64,000 bases of DNA from Echinometra lucunter (Eukaryota > Echinodermata > Echinoidea > Camarodonta > Echinometridae). Positions within the stretch are counted from its first letter, which is position 1, and every line of letters starts with the position of its first letter. Made by a program: the position numbers and the translations under genes. The notes under the pieces were generated by a model. The model was not told where the DNA came from. It worked only from the letters and a program-made list of their open reading frames with translations, and did no database searches. The DNA is taken from NCBI GenBank assembly GCA_029962745.1, contig CM057152.1:25728507-25792506 (forward strand), read 5' to 3'. Of this stretch, positions 1-12,194 are shown one piece after another.

Positions 1-117
1 CATAACGTGATAATGATACTAAGAAATTTGGTTAAGCATGCAGAATTTCAGCCTTCGGCTGTTATATGTATGTATTTTGCAAATAAAAACCATTATTGAA
101 TTGAATTGAACCTAATT
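1..117 (+). mobile_element. 3' end of a non-LTR retroposon with TTGAA tail
   Basis: AT-rich sequence ending in a tandem TTGAA/GAATT run at about 95-113. Similar pentanucleotide tails close other retroposon ends in this window (4,533-4,555 inverted, 60,180-60,200). The body lies off the left edge, so the family cannot be named. Confidence 0.4.
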
Positions 118-151
118 TAATCCATATGCGTGTCAGGACCCCTCCCCTTTT

Positions 152-3100
152 CAATCATATCAAATCAATCAAATCAAATTTTATTGATATTCAATCCACA
201 ATTTTGGATTATCATCAAATTTATGAACAATACAAAGCAAACAAAGGATATACATAACCATAAACATAATTGAGGCAGTAGTATACATATTCAGCAAACT
301 CAATGAATAGTGGAACCAAATCAAACAAACAAAAAAAAATGTGTAAAAGTTACAAAAATAATATAATCGTGTTGTATTTTCTATAACTGCAAGACATAAT
401 ATATATACATAAACACGTGCGGCTCCTGCCGTATTCCTCCCTTATTCTGCAAATATAAAAATAAAAAAGAAAAGGAAATACAACAAAAATTAAAAAGCCT
501 AAATATTATGGCCCAACCTGCTCAATCTTTCCATATACATATTACTAATGGAGGTTATACAAATTTTTGTTTTATCATAATCGTTAGATTTGAGTAAATA
601 TATGAATTTTTCGTGTTAGTTTTTTATCCTTAAAGGTGGGCACTACATTGTTTATGTTTTGGAATAGGGTTTCTCTTTCTTTTTTAAGGTACGTGCAGCA
701 CATAATAAAATGAAATTCTGTTTCTACATCTATTTGGCACATGGGACATAAGCGTTTATTTATTTCCAAGTTTTTGTGTCTCCCCTGTTCTATCATTAAT
801 TTTGCTATTACTAATTCTTATTTTTATAAAGTTTTTTTTTTATTATTATTTATCTACGTCTAATAAAAGATATTTTTCAAAATCGTATGTATGTTTTAGG
901 TCCTTATAAATTCTAAGTTTGCTACAATACACCTCACTGTTTTCATCTAGAGTTCTCTTCCAATGTCTGATATATCTTTCTTGAAGTTTATTGCCAATAG
1001 ATTTTATGAGCTATCGTTTCGAGAATGTATTTTGATTGTCCCATTATGATGAAAACCGATATCTTTCAAAAATACTTCTAGCTGTTGGCAAAACCCATTC
1101 TTAATTAACATGTTTGCGTTGTATGCAATATTGATTAGGCTGTTAGCATTTGAATTTATGATATGTATCCAGAAGCCAATCTTTAATATCTAACTTGAGA
1201 CGTATAAAGGGTAACGTCCTAATTCCGATAGAACAGCACTGTTAAACTTCTCCTCTGTTCAGCTCGAGCATATTCTTTGAATACTTTACATGCATTTTTT
1301 CAGGTGTGACAGAGTTCTTTTCTCCATATCCCCTTTTAAAATCTTGATGATATCCATTATCCAAACTTCAGAACAGTATAACGCAATTGGTTTGATACAG
1401 CTATCAAATAGCTTCAAATTGGGTAGGACCAATAGACGATCACTTGCTAATGTGCTTCTTAGTGAAAACATTGCTTTTGGGGCTTTGATCGTCAAGTTAT
1501 TAACCGCACGGGAGAAGGTGCCCGAAGGTTTAAATAAAAGTCCCAAATATTCGTACTCTGGAGTATCGTAACAAGATTATTACCTATAAAGAACTTTTCT
1601 GTATGGATCAGTCTATCCGATTTATTACAAATCATAACATTCGTTTTCTTCTGTAGATTCCAGTATTTACAATATTTATCAAGTTTATTTAGGGAAGACT
1701 GGAGACCGTCTGGTGATTCGGATATTAGTACCAGGTCGTCAGCGTATAGCAACCATGATATTTTCTTTTCCTCTAGCAATGCTGGTTGGCATTTATCATA
1801 TTCATTTACCAAATCATTAACATATTGTAGAGAAAAAAAGAGTAGGGCTCAGTGAGCAGCCTTGTTTAACCCCGCCTGAAGTTGAAAACGCACTATACAT
1901 ATCCTTGATAATGTTTAAGAAGGGTCCAGTATCAACACACTTTTCAAGTTTATGCATCAAAGCCTTTCTATTCACAGAGTCGAAAGCTTTTTGTAGGTCG
2001 ACAAAACATACATATAAATATTTTTTCTTCATAAAAGCCTGGTCTATTATCGTTTTGAGGGTGAAAATGTGGTCGCTTATACGACTACCTTTACGAAACC
2101 CAATTTGCTCTGGGTTTATGACATCATTATTTTCAAGGAATTCATTGAGTCTGATGTATAAAATCCTAGCAAATAATTTACCTAGGCAACTTGAAAGATC
2201 AATAGCCCGAAAATTGGACGGATCATCATAAGTCCCTCCTTTGAATACTGGTTTTATATAATTATCCCTCCAACCATCAGGATAAATACCAGTTTTGAGT
2301 ATCAGATTAAATATTTGGGTATAAGTATTAACATGTAATTTGCAAGAGATTAAGATCATTTCATTTAATATTCCGTCTACTCCGCAAGACTTTCCTTTTT
2401 CAGTTGACTTAAAGCTTTAAGAACTTCTTTGCAAGATATGTCGGCATTCATTTTTCCCGTGTTGTTTGTTATGGATACTAGGTGCATCCTTGGTATGCCC
2501 TTCAAAGTAATTTATGTATTCAATATTCATTAATTTCTTAAAGTAGCTGTACCAGGTGTTCGGTTCAATTTCTGAACTAACATCCTTTCTTTCTTTCCCT
2601 TTCATTTTATTAACAATATTCCAGAATTCAGTGGGATTTTTATGTTCTGCAGCGAGTAGCTTATCTAAAAGTTTTCTTTTATGATTCATATGCTGTTTAC
2701 GTATAACTTTACGAAGCACTTTCTTTTTGCACATGATTTCTAGTCGTAGCGTCTTATCCCAAGGTTTTTTTCTTAAAAGTTGGCAGTCTCCGAATAGTTC
2801 GAATAATACTTCTGCAGTTGGCATCAAACCATAGTTTATTATGTTTGCATTTCTTTTTAGCTTTGGGATCACGAGCCTTGAGTTGTGCAGTTTTTGTAGG
2901 ATCCTTGTAAAATCTTGAATTAAGCAATTAACCATTCTCGTTACTTCAGATGAATCATCAGTCCCTTGGATTTGCAGAATTTGGTCATGAATTTCTAAGA
3001 AGGAGTTTCTGCTACGTATCAGATTCCTACTAAAAAATTTCTTCACGTATTTTCGACCATGAACCGCCTATTGGCTATTACTGGAATTAGTGGGGTCGTA

Positions 3101-4040
3101 TCGACATGGTCAGTAAAATAGATTGTAAAGAAAGGATGATAGGGTAGTGGTCAGACATAGTGGGAAAAAAATCTTCTACTACGAAACTCAAGACGCTTGG
3201 TATAGCTAATTTGCACTACAAATACAATAGTCATCTATGGCAATGCCTTGTGAATTAAAAAATGTCATTTTACCACTCGTGTCACCAAGAGTACGGCCAT
3301 TCAAAATTCTCAATTGGGCATTCAAACATATATCCAGTATATTTCTTCCGTACGTATTTGTCAATTTGGGGATACAAGTATTACGTCTGCGGTATACAGA
3401 ATCAGCTACATAATCGTCGGGTAGAAAACTGTCAAACTTATCATTAGTATCATGCAGTATAAAGTCCAGTTCACTTTCATTTCTAAGTGCATTCAGATCA
3501 CCCATGATTATTACATCTCCTTTTTTTTTTTTTTTTTTTTTTTTTTACTAAATCTACTGATACTTCCCTCCATATTATCAAATATATCCTAGTTTAGCCC
3601 TGTTCTGATAGTGTAGGAAGAGTTGGCAGGTGGAATATAAGCGAAACATAGATATACTTATACCATTATTAAGGCCCCCCCCCCAAAAAAAAAAAAACGA
3701 TTTTGATAGCTTCAACCAAATGTATTCACAGTTGGAATTATCCATCACATGAACACCCTTTGATAATGAGTGTTTAATAAATACGCCGAGCCCCCCACGA
3801 GCTCGTGAGGGCTCTTGGGAGCGGCATACCCCTATAAGTCTTATAACCATTACAGCTAGTGAAGAGTGTCTTTATCTGAAGCATGCGTTTCACACATAAA
3901 ACTATATCAGAGACAATTTTTCTCTGAAATTCTTTTCATCTAGTTTACAGAAACGTTCTCCGTTGACTCTCTTGAATAAGCCATTCACATTCCATGAAGA
4001 TATGGAGAGCAATTTTGATACTTTCAGTGCCATAGTTGAT
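152..4040 (-). mobile_element. Decayed LINE (EN-RT single-ORF type), minus strand
   Basis: A non-LTR retrotransposon read on the minus strand from an endonuclease start near 4,035 to a short tandem tail of ATTTG-like units (plus strand AAATCAAATCAATC, 152-178). Order on the minus strand: apurinic endonuclease, linker, reverse transcriptase, C-terminal Cys/His segment, AT-rich 3' UTR. The coding part has several frameshifts and stops and two homopolymer interruptions (poly-T 3,522-3,546; C/A run 3,676-3,693), so it is an old, inactive copy. No ORF1 and no target duplication were found. The clade is uncertain: the YADD box and the GGVKQGCSLSP motif suggest the broad I/Nimb/RTE-like side rather than CR1/L2. 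Confidence 0.85.
584..4035 (-). pseudogene. Broken LINE ORF2: endonuclease, reverse transcriptase, C-terminal zinc-binding segment
   Basis: Fragments in order on the minus strand. Near 3,980-4,035 is a WNVNGL-type endonuclease start. At 3,850-3,578 is a segment with GGLGVFIKHSL. At 3,505-3,206 is MGDLNA (the GDxN endonuclease motif) through to IDDYCI. At 3,046-2,417 is the linker. At 2,359-1,817 are RT motifs, with FVDLQKAFDSVN (first catalytic Asp) and GGVKQGCSLSPTLF. At 1,812-1,492 is WLLYADDLVLIS (catalytic Asp pair). At 1,546-1,286 is the thumb/connector, with LFDSCIKPIALYCSEVW. At 796-584 is a CPMC...H...C cluster followed by a Leu-rich stretch, typical of LINE C-termini. Frames change between almost every block, so no functional protein can be made. 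Identification as a LINE ORF2 is secure; the clade is not. Confidence 0.85.
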
Positions 4041-4485
4041 CTGGGTGCCAGTGAACTACCATATTACTCATCGAGGTATAATTTTAGGTTAACCAATCTC
4101 AGATATCATTGATGTGTACACTGATATATTGAACTCCTTGGTAAGAAATAATGTATATGCTTAGTAGGTACAGGATTCATGACAATATATGATTTCAGTC
4201 GGTGGCAAGTAAAGACATTGTTCATATCCATGTAACTAACATCATGAACATGGTGATCATATTGTCAGTGTGCACATATGATATACAGGTTACATTTTAT
4301 CATAAATACAAGCAAAGAGAGAATATATATATATATATATTTGATCAGGTAACAAATACAACAGCTTTGGCAACTCTTGTGGAAATAAATACATGTGAGA
4401 CAATTGAGAGAATAATAGCGTAGCATGAATCAAAGTTCCCCAGAGCTGTCCTACCATTTTGGAAATTTTTGCAAAGTTGAAAAAA
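4041..4485. other. Non-coding stretch
   Basis: AT-rich with a short TA run at 4,324-4,339. I see no gene or recognisable element. Confidence 0.4.
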
Positions 4486-4671
4486 TGTCTCCGCCGGGAA
4501 TCGAACCCGGGCCTTTGGCTATGAACGCCAATTCAATTCAATTCAATTCAAATTTATTTTCATTCTTCAAAATGATACAAATAAGTACAAGATAGATTGA
4601 TTCAATTTAAATAAACAATAGCATGAACAAAATTCAATATTGGAATGCCTTAACCACTAGACCACGGAGAC
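4486..4671 (-). tRNA. tRNA-like gene split by a retroposon insertion (pseudogene)
   Basis: On the minus strand the two outer pieces fold as one tRNA. The acceptor stem is GTCTCCG paired with CGGAGAC (7/7). The D arm is GTCT-AGTGGTTA-AGGC with an A-box, the anticodon stem is TTGGC/GCCAA with loop GTTCATA, and the T arm is CCGGG-TTCGATT-CCCGG with a B-box. The D and T arms resemble tRNA-Glu, but by stem counting the anticodon reads UCA. A 111-bp block (4,533-4,643) sits between the D stem and anticodon stem, where tRNA introns do not occur, so this is an inactivated tRNA or the head of a tRNA-derived repeat. The 3-bp AAT on both sides of the block is consistent with insertion. Confidence 0.6.
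4533..4643 (-). mobile_element. Short retroposon 3' end inserted in the tRNA-like sequence
   Basis: 111 bp, AT-rich, ending on the minus strand in a GAATT-type tandem repeat (plus strand ATTCA x4, 4,531-4,551). The tail matches other retroposon ends in the window. Flanked by AAT on both sides. Confidence 0.55.
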
Positions 4672-5015
4672 GGGCCAGTGGTTTCGGCGACTCCAAATTC
4701 GCTTAACCGACAGATTGACAAATCTTCAGCCCTCACTAATTAATTCCTTTGTCGGTGGCAGATGAGTTTCGAACAATGACCTGCCGCACACCTCAGCTGG
4801 ATCCGAGCGAATGCTTTAGGATACATGTATATGCTGGAATAGTTAAAATTTGTGATCAGGTAACATGTACAAACATTTATATGAGTACATGTACCCCAAG
4901 TAAGAACAGAAAATATCGTTTGTGTAATCGCCATCTCTAATGATGTAGCTTCGATCAATATAAACTCACAATCATGGTGATTCTCTTGCTACTGTGTAGG
5001 CTGTATACAAACAGC

Positions 5016-5300
5016 AAAAAATACAATATAAGCAATAACAACATTTAAAAAATGCATTGGCCATTTCCATGCCCTCTTACAGGTCATACAAAGCATATGG
5101 GTATATGATCAAAAATACAAAAATACAAAAATACAAATCCTTGGTACTTCTCATAGGCAGATATGAAATTAAGGCAGCTATTAGATTACGAGAAAAAATG
5201 CAATACAAGCAATGATAACATTTTTGAATACATTGGCCATCTCCATGCCCTCTTACAGATGGCGTCATACAAACGCACATGGGTATATAAGCAAAATACA
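5016..5300 (+). repeat. Diverged direct duplication, about 100 bp
   Basis: Positions 5,016-5,120 and 5,192-5,300 are diverged copies. They share AGCAATNA-AACA, CATTGGCCAT-TCCATG, CCCTCTTACAG, a GTCATACAAA block and ATGGGTATAT in the same order. I see no coding potential. The surrounding 4,672-6,240 is otherwise AT-rich non-coding DNA. Confidence 0.6.
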
Positions 5301-6027
5301 AACCGAAATCATGGTTTATGGAGAGATGAGGAAGAAAAAAATGATATAGAGCTGTGAGTACCAAAATACCATCAGTAAAATATTAGTCAAGCATTGGTTG
5401 ATATCACACCATGCATACTGTTTAAAATGCATCCAAGTCAGATACACTGCATCTTTGTGGGGATATAATATAAGCATGCTAACAGGTATACTCTACTGAG
5501 ATAAACTAACATGCTTTGTTCACATTCTCACTTGGCATGATATGAATATACAATTGTATATACACATGCTAATTTTTCAAATTTACACTGTACTGATACC
5601 TGTTTTCAAGGGCATAATTTTCTGAGACATTATGAGCGAAACAAAAGAAAGAAAGAAAAGGTATTATCGCATAAAACAAGATATAACATACTGGGTGCAA
5701 AGAGAGAATATTTATTACTGAGTTTGCTGCTCTGACGCTAGGTTCAGCGATCTCTCAACAGTTAAACTATTATTATCGACAGTTTTCATGCCACAGCTGA
5801 AACAAAGAACAAATCATAGATCTATAATGAGGACAATAACCACGCTTAAAGAGCCACCAGACTAAGGGATTCCCGGATGATAGGAAAGGGGGCTGTAGTT
5901 TCATATGATCTCGATTGTCTCTGTAGCTATTTACTGTATTACGGCATATTACCGTGTAAAGTTTGGAATACATCGAAGGGTCGTAACAATTTCTATTCAT
6001 TTCTTTCTCCTTCATTTTCCTTACTCT

Positions 6028-6073
6028 ATTTCCTTCCTTCCTTCCTTCCTTCCTTCCTTCCTTCCTTCCTTCA
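6028..6073 (+). repeat. (TTCC)n microsatellite
   Basis: About eleven tandem CTTC units. Open frames across it (KEGR or PSFL repeats) are artefacts. Confidence 0.9.
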
Positions 6074-6245
6074 TTTTCTTTCATTTTCTTATAGCATGTG
6101 AGTACGTCAGGCAATCGTTTCTCTACGAAAGACACCAATGATTGCATTGGCCAACTTCGATGCTAGGGCCTGGTCTGATCTAGATGCTTCAGTATCTACC
6201 TGACATGCTGATTGTGTGAGCTAGGCTCTGATGATGGGGTCTGCT

Positions 6246-7837
6246 CTAATCTTGATATCCCGGTATCGACTGGATTATGAGAGGTATGATACATTTGTGG
6301 AGCATGTCTCCGACTACCTCTTTGGTCAGTAGTGTGGGGCCAAAGATTGTTCGTATGAGATTACCAGAGAGCACTCTAGTACCAACCTCGGTCAGATGGA
6401 TATTATCTGCATAGAATTTGTCGATTTGGAAGCCACCATTGCCTAGGTTGTTATTGAGACACAGGGATATGTTTCTGTAACCTCGTAGCTGAGATGCTAC
6501 AATTTCTTTGAAGGCTTTCGTTACTCTTTTGTTACTGGCTTGTTGCCATGTTTCACCATTCTTTTCGTAAAGTGTATTGCTCCTGTATGTTTTCAATCAT
6601 TGCATCTTTCTCTCTAAGCCTTTCTTCGTACACTTTACACTGTTGCTCTGTATTCTCTTCATACATATCAATTTTATTATTTAGTTTATCATTCTGAACA
6701 TCACACATTATTTTAGCCTTTCTTACATCTTCTAGTTCTCTTTTCACGTTTGCAAGTTCCTTTCCATGATTTTCCTTTAGAATACGGGTTTCTGTTAGAT
6801 GTTTCTGTTCCAGTTCATTCATTCTCTTCTTCTGCATTTCACATTCTCTTTCACTTTCTTTCAGCTGTTTCTTTAGCTGTTCTTCTTGAAGGTCATTGTC
6901 GCGATTTACAGTTTTAGCTTGCAGTTTTTCTAATATCACTGTATATTTGTCTTCGGAGTGATCTTGCATTGTAATGACTCCCGACAGCATTTTGGTGAAT
7001 TTTACAATAGCAACTTCCACAGTGTCAAGCCGCGATTCCATTCGTTGAAGAGAGCCCTATAATAGTTGAGCGATGCTGGTTCGAGGCAGAGGCCGTCGTC
7101 CCTTCGTCGTCGTGTGACTCCTCAGTGGTTCCTTCATCGCCACAGCTGACCGAGTTTTGGGTGGTTTGGGCACTGACGTCACCCCTCAATTCATTGATGC
7201 CTTCTCCTCCGGCGCTTGCCTCAAGGTTTGATGTTGGGAGTGTTTTAGGAGATGGGTGTGGTGAGTGGGCATCATTGGATTCCTCCTCCTAAAATGGGTC
7301 TCTTTGACCATCATGTCATCTGAAGAAAAATCTGATGTTGAAGTCATTTCGTTTTCGTCCGGCTTTTTGGGGTGGGGTTCTACATCAACTTCTCCAGTCA
7401 GCTGGTTAACCTTCATCTTACACGGCTGGAAATGGTCCTGGCACCATTTCTCAAATATTTTCCCCTGGATTAGGATATTTCCTGTAGCTACATACACTAC
7501 TACTCTATAATCTGTCTCATTAGGGTGGTCTCCTTTTACAACGAACTCTGCCTTTGTTGTCATTATCCTTCCACTCTGTATGGGTATTATTCTCATTATC
7601 CAGACTAAACTTAATTGCTATAATCCAGGCATGGATTCTATCATGTGAGGTGGTGAAGCATGTACAACTGGCTTTATCCTTATACAGTGAGGGTATTATC
7701 TCTTCAAAGGGTATCACTTTGCCAGACGTTGTCTTTTGTTTGTCTTTGTAGGGTCCATGAATGTACGTTCCGTTATTTCGGTTTAAACGTTCTGCAGCCT
7801 CTGTACGCTGGTGGAGAACATTGAATGACAAAGTCAT
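6246..7837 (-). pseudogene. Broken ORF with coiled coil and SGNH-hydrolase-like end, probably retroelement ORF1-like
   Basis: Four overlapping minus-strand open pieces follow one another with frame changes. At 7,837-7,520 is an N-terminal part. At 7,596-7,186 is a globular part containing ATGNILIQGKIFEKW, then an acidic/Ser-rich linker. At 7,041-6,553 is a long heptad-rich coiled coil (about 120 residues rich in E, K, L, Q). At 6,596-6,246 is a segment with FYADNIHLTEVGTRVL, which resembles the last block (DxxH) of SGNH/GDSL hydrolases. Coiled coil plus an esterase-like domain is known for ORF1 proteins of CR1-group LINEs, which makes a retroelement origin plausible; no matching ORF2 lies beside it. 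The frame changes near 7,580 and 6,590 make it a probable pseudogene. It could instead be a multicopy host gene with uncalled introns. Confidence 0.45.
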
Positions 7838-8999
7838 TTATTTCCACACCTGACATGCTCTTTACAAGAACAAGAAGAACGATAGATTTCATAAAAAGAA
7901 AGTGAATAAGAGAAAGTCGAATTATGTACAACTTATGTACAACTTAATTTCACGTCACTTTCAATCCCATGATAAAAAGAAAATTAAGCTGTTGATTAGG
8001 AACAGAGATGAACGAGATTATTCTCATTAAGTGATCGAGCATTCTATGGCTTAAGCTATAAACCTCAAAATAGTCAAATCGATGTTAAATGACACTTAAT
8101 GTGTCGAGTAGACTTACTATTAGACACGAAGCAAAATTTTGATGGAACAGAAGTGTGAAAGAGTGTAAAATAAACAAAAACACGCATAAGGCAAGTTTAT
8201 AGAGGATAAACTATGGAAACAGATTTAGGATTTAGACGGGAATGCGTGTATTGGCTTCCTCGATTCTAGTATATCGTAAATGCTTTACAATAAAGCTTCA
8301 GAATAAAGCTAACACTGAGAATAAGATTGTTTGAGCAGGAAGAACGAAACAAAATGACAGCTAAGCCGTTGGCACTTTTTTTAATAATGAGATAGAACGC
8401 GAGGGGATATAAGGAAATCCGCAAAAAATGAAAATGCAAGCAGTTACAAAAGCACATCATCAAAGGGGAGGTTAAGGGAATATTAGTGATGATCTATTTT
8501 ATAAGGTTAGAAAAAACCGTGTCTTCTACAAAATTTATGTGTATTTACCGTGCCACTAATAAAACAGTAACTTGGTTATAAGGGTACTGTGAAACCTGTA
8601 CATAAAGACAACCCTAGGGAGACAATAAAAGCGGTCTTTAAGAGCAGGTGGTCTTTATAGTTCATTCAATAATCATGTTTATATTATGAGAAATACGGTT
8701 GAAGGGAAATAAACATCTTCATAGACAGTTGGTCTTTCTATACAAGTGGTCGCTACAAGTTCTTCAACAGGTTTGACTGTTTTTCATCAGGCTAATAATA
8801 ATGATCTAATGGACGTCCAATTGACACGGGTCGAAGAGGTTTGAAACCAAGTAGATGCACTTATGCCTTTTCGTACGACAAAAATCCTCGCTACCGGGTC
8901 CCTCGGAGAGTACTTAGAACCTCCTCTGGTTGATTGCTTACCAGCGTGTGTAACTTTCTTACTCCCGGGGAGGCGGCGCTGGGGGGGGGGGAGGGGGAG
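7838..8999. other. Non-coding stretch
   Basis: No gene seen. 8,590-8,760 carries repeated GTGGTCTTT-like words (for example 8,648-8,656 and 8,730-8,737), suggesting an old dispersed repeat. A G-rich run lies at 8,976-9,010. Confidence 0.35.
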
Positions 9000-10425
9000 G
9001 GGGGAGGGGCCCCCACTTTTGAAGCACTCCAAAAGTGCCCCTTTTACCACAGAAAATGCCCCCTTTCAAACCTGTTCGTGCCCCTTTTATCATAAAAGAG
9101 CCCATCTTCCTTGTTAATAAATGCCCTTTAGCCTTCTATAAGACAATGCCCCCTTATCGTAATCAGATAAGACTAGTTACCCTTCTTAAGACCTAGAAGT
9201 GCGCATTTTTTATGCCTGATCATTGCCTTTTTCCCCTTTTCATAGAGCTATAAATTATAGGCTCTTTTTGTTTTCTGATATTGCCCGTGTTCCATTCGGG
9301 CAAGTGCCCCTTTTTAAAATTCGATACATGCCCATTTGATTTCTGATAAAAGTGCCCTTTTTCCTTTCTTGTAAATGCCTTCTCTCCTTACGATTTAAAG
9401 CCCCTTCAAAATGTGATAAGTGTCGCTTTTCATTTCTGATGAGTGTTCCGTTTCATTATGATAAGTGCCCATTTTCATTCCCTTTTTCGTTTAAAATAGT
9501 AGTTTTCTCCTTTTGAAAAGTGCCCCCTTTAGATCTGATGCATGCCCCTTTTTAAGACTGATAAACGCCCCTTTTCTGTCTCTTGCGCCATTTCCTCTTC
9601 TTTGAATTCCCCTTTTCACCTCCTAAAGTCATCAAAAGAGCCATTTAGGCTACCAATAGCTCCAAAGAATCAGAGAGGCTTTAAAGTGTGAGGCAGTGGA
9701 GCAGGGGACAAAAAGGGCACAACGCCTCCCACAAGTTAAATTAGAAGGAACGGTGCCCCTAAACTAAAGCAATGGAGATAATCTGTCCTCTTTTTCTTTC
9801 CAAAGCTCGCTCGCTGCGCGAGCACGCACTTACTTATTACATGTATTTCTCTCGCAAGGCACTTCAAGTGTGTTGTAACCATAAAGTCTTATCTTTTCTC
9901 CGATGGTAGTGTGCTTGAAGTCATATTAAATTTGAATATATCCTTTAGTAAAATGTGAACGGTCGCTATGAGACGTCACAAATGCAGTGAAAACATAGCT
10001 TAGTGACTTATAAGGAAAACAACAAAGTAAATGGAAGAAAATAATGATGATTATGGAACACCCATAAAATTGATTTGAGGTTGCTTATACCCCACAGTTG
10101 TCACTGTAAACAGGTAAATACTGCAAATACCATGGCCTTCAGCAAAAATACTTATCATTTTTTGCTCGCTCTTTTTGCTCACTCGGAAATGAATATTCAA
10201 AGCAGTATAACATATAAGTATGCAAAGCAGTATCAACAACTGCAAAGTACGTAGTCATTATCATGTCAAGTTAAAATAGTATGTAAAAATACCCCTTAAA
10301 AATGTGTTGAATAGAATGTGAGGATATATTTTCCTTCCTGTGTTCAGCTTTTGTAAGTGCCCTTGTCTGCTGGTGCCCCCGGGCTGGTGCCCCCTTCCAC
10401 TTTCAAAGACGTTCCGCCGCCCCTG
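9000..10425 (+). repeat. Element built of degenerate TGCCCCTTTT units, copy 1
   Basis: From 9,000 to about 9,620 the sequence is a run of diverged units of roughly 25-35 bp, each with a core like AAGTGCCCCTTTT followed by a TCTGATAA-like spacer. It continues through a unique-looking part (GGACAAAAAGGGCACAACGC at 9,707; CTCGCTCGCTGCGCGAGC at 9,807) and returns to TGCCCC words at 10,360-10,400. The repeat part and the following part align in the same order with 43,736-44,720. No protein coding is apparent. Confidence 0.65.
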
Positions 10426-12194
10426 AGTCGGGTAAAACAAACTGATGAATCTACACGTTAACGAATTCTTGTTTTACCCACCTGCTCTTTTTAAGGGCAG
10501 TTTTTAGCTATCCGTCCCCTCTCCCAATCAGAATTGTTAGGTGACGCTTCTGGAAGGATACATTCTTAATGCATGTTCTATACAACTAGGCATATAGCAC
10601 CGATTTGTGTAGATTAACAGCAGTTAAATTTTTGAATTTTTCGTCTGAATCTGAATCTGTTTCCTCAATCCGAGGCAGAGATCGTTCACCTCCTTAATCC
10701 GAGGCAGAAATCATTCATCGGCACTGACTCGCGTAACTTCTCATGATTGACAGCTATTGGGCGAAAATTCACAAGTGTTTCAACAAACATTGACGAACGT
10801 CGCAAGGAGGTCAATATCACCCCATGGGCTTTCTGTACAGATGACAAAACCAAAACCTATAGCACAACAGGAAAGTTTGTGAACTTGGGTCGTTAGCGGC
10901 AACTGGGAGGGAGAACTAACTTTCTTATTATTTTGATGTTCAGTACTACTGACAGACTGTTAACTGACCCGTGGAATCCCACTGTGAAAGGAAACAGAAC
11001 GATTGCGTGACAGTTATTATGGACGATACTTCTGATCCTTCTGAGCCTGCTTTATTCAGTGGAGTAGCTATTTTTGGACTGTCACATGAGACGAGACAAA
11101 ATTTTCGGAGTTGTCGCATTGTTAATGGCCATGGAAATATCTATAACACATTTTGTTATCGATTTATTGAAAATTCTCAGTATTTAGCCGATTATAGAGG
11201 GACTCGAAATCTACTCGATACTGCGGGCTGGTGGATGTAACGAACTCAGGCGTCGTTGACTATTCAGCTTCCTTACACGATGACTCAAGTTCAATCATAA
11301 TTCCATTTTCAATGAGATAATTAGACCTGATAGACGCATATAAAAATCAAATAACGCACCGCACTCACAAAATCCAATAATTTTTTTTTTATAGAAACTA
11401 CATGCTTGAAAATACCAATATTTTATGATATCTTTGATAAATACCTTTTTTTATATATATATATACAGAGAGACGAACAAACAATCAAAACAGAATTGGA
11501 AAACCATATATTGCACGCAGCGCATGGTGTAAAGAGAAAAGAAACTAGCTAAAATATCAAATTGTCCAAATTCTTCGATAACGTTCAAACTAACAATGGC
11601 CCAACCAGTCATTTGCAAAGAGATTGATAGCCTTTGTCTGAAACAGTTGCAAGAATAACTATAGGATCAACCTTTGAATATCTCGTCCTTCCCCTTCCCT
11701 TTGAAAAGCACATCAATACACAGACGCCATATTGCGAATAATGTCGAACAACAATAGGCAAATAATCGAAAGCCAACAGACGTACTAATTTCTCTTCCGG
11801 GTATAAAAGAGAAGATACGTCTCTTTGGTTATATCATCTGCTTTTCATAAGAGCAGTTTCATAACTATGCATTTGTGGATTCAGTATCCATATCAAGGTA
11901 GTTTTAAATCATTCATTTTTTTTTTGTTTGTGTTTATTTTGTTTGATTTTTTGTTTTGTTTCTGTCTGTTTAAAATAATGCTGACTTCACAGAAATCTCA
12001 TTTCGAGAAGATGATTTGAAAGGCTATGAATTAGGAAAATTGCATCATGACTATGATATCAGTCTATACCACAAATAATCATTTACAATTATACCACAAT
12101 ATCTCTCTGCATAAATCAAAAAGCGATCATTATTGATTTATTATAAAACGGGTTCAAGGATGTGCCAATTAATAGCGAGTACGAGTGCGTATCA
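10426..12194. other. Non-coding stretch
   Basis: No supported gene. A pair of short direct repeats (AATCCGAGGCAGA, 10,668 and 10,697) and AT runs at 11,450-11,465 are the only structure seen. Confidence 0.35.

Noticed and set aside
5773..6147. Open frames with KEGR or PSFL repeats
   Set aside because: They arise from the TTCC microsatellite at 6,028-6,073; no other coding signal.
10971..11240. Plus-strand open frame of about 90 codons (first ATG at 11,019)
   Set aside because: Composition is not clearly low-complexity, but there is no domain, no convincing splice context and no neighbour support. Kept out for lack of evidence.
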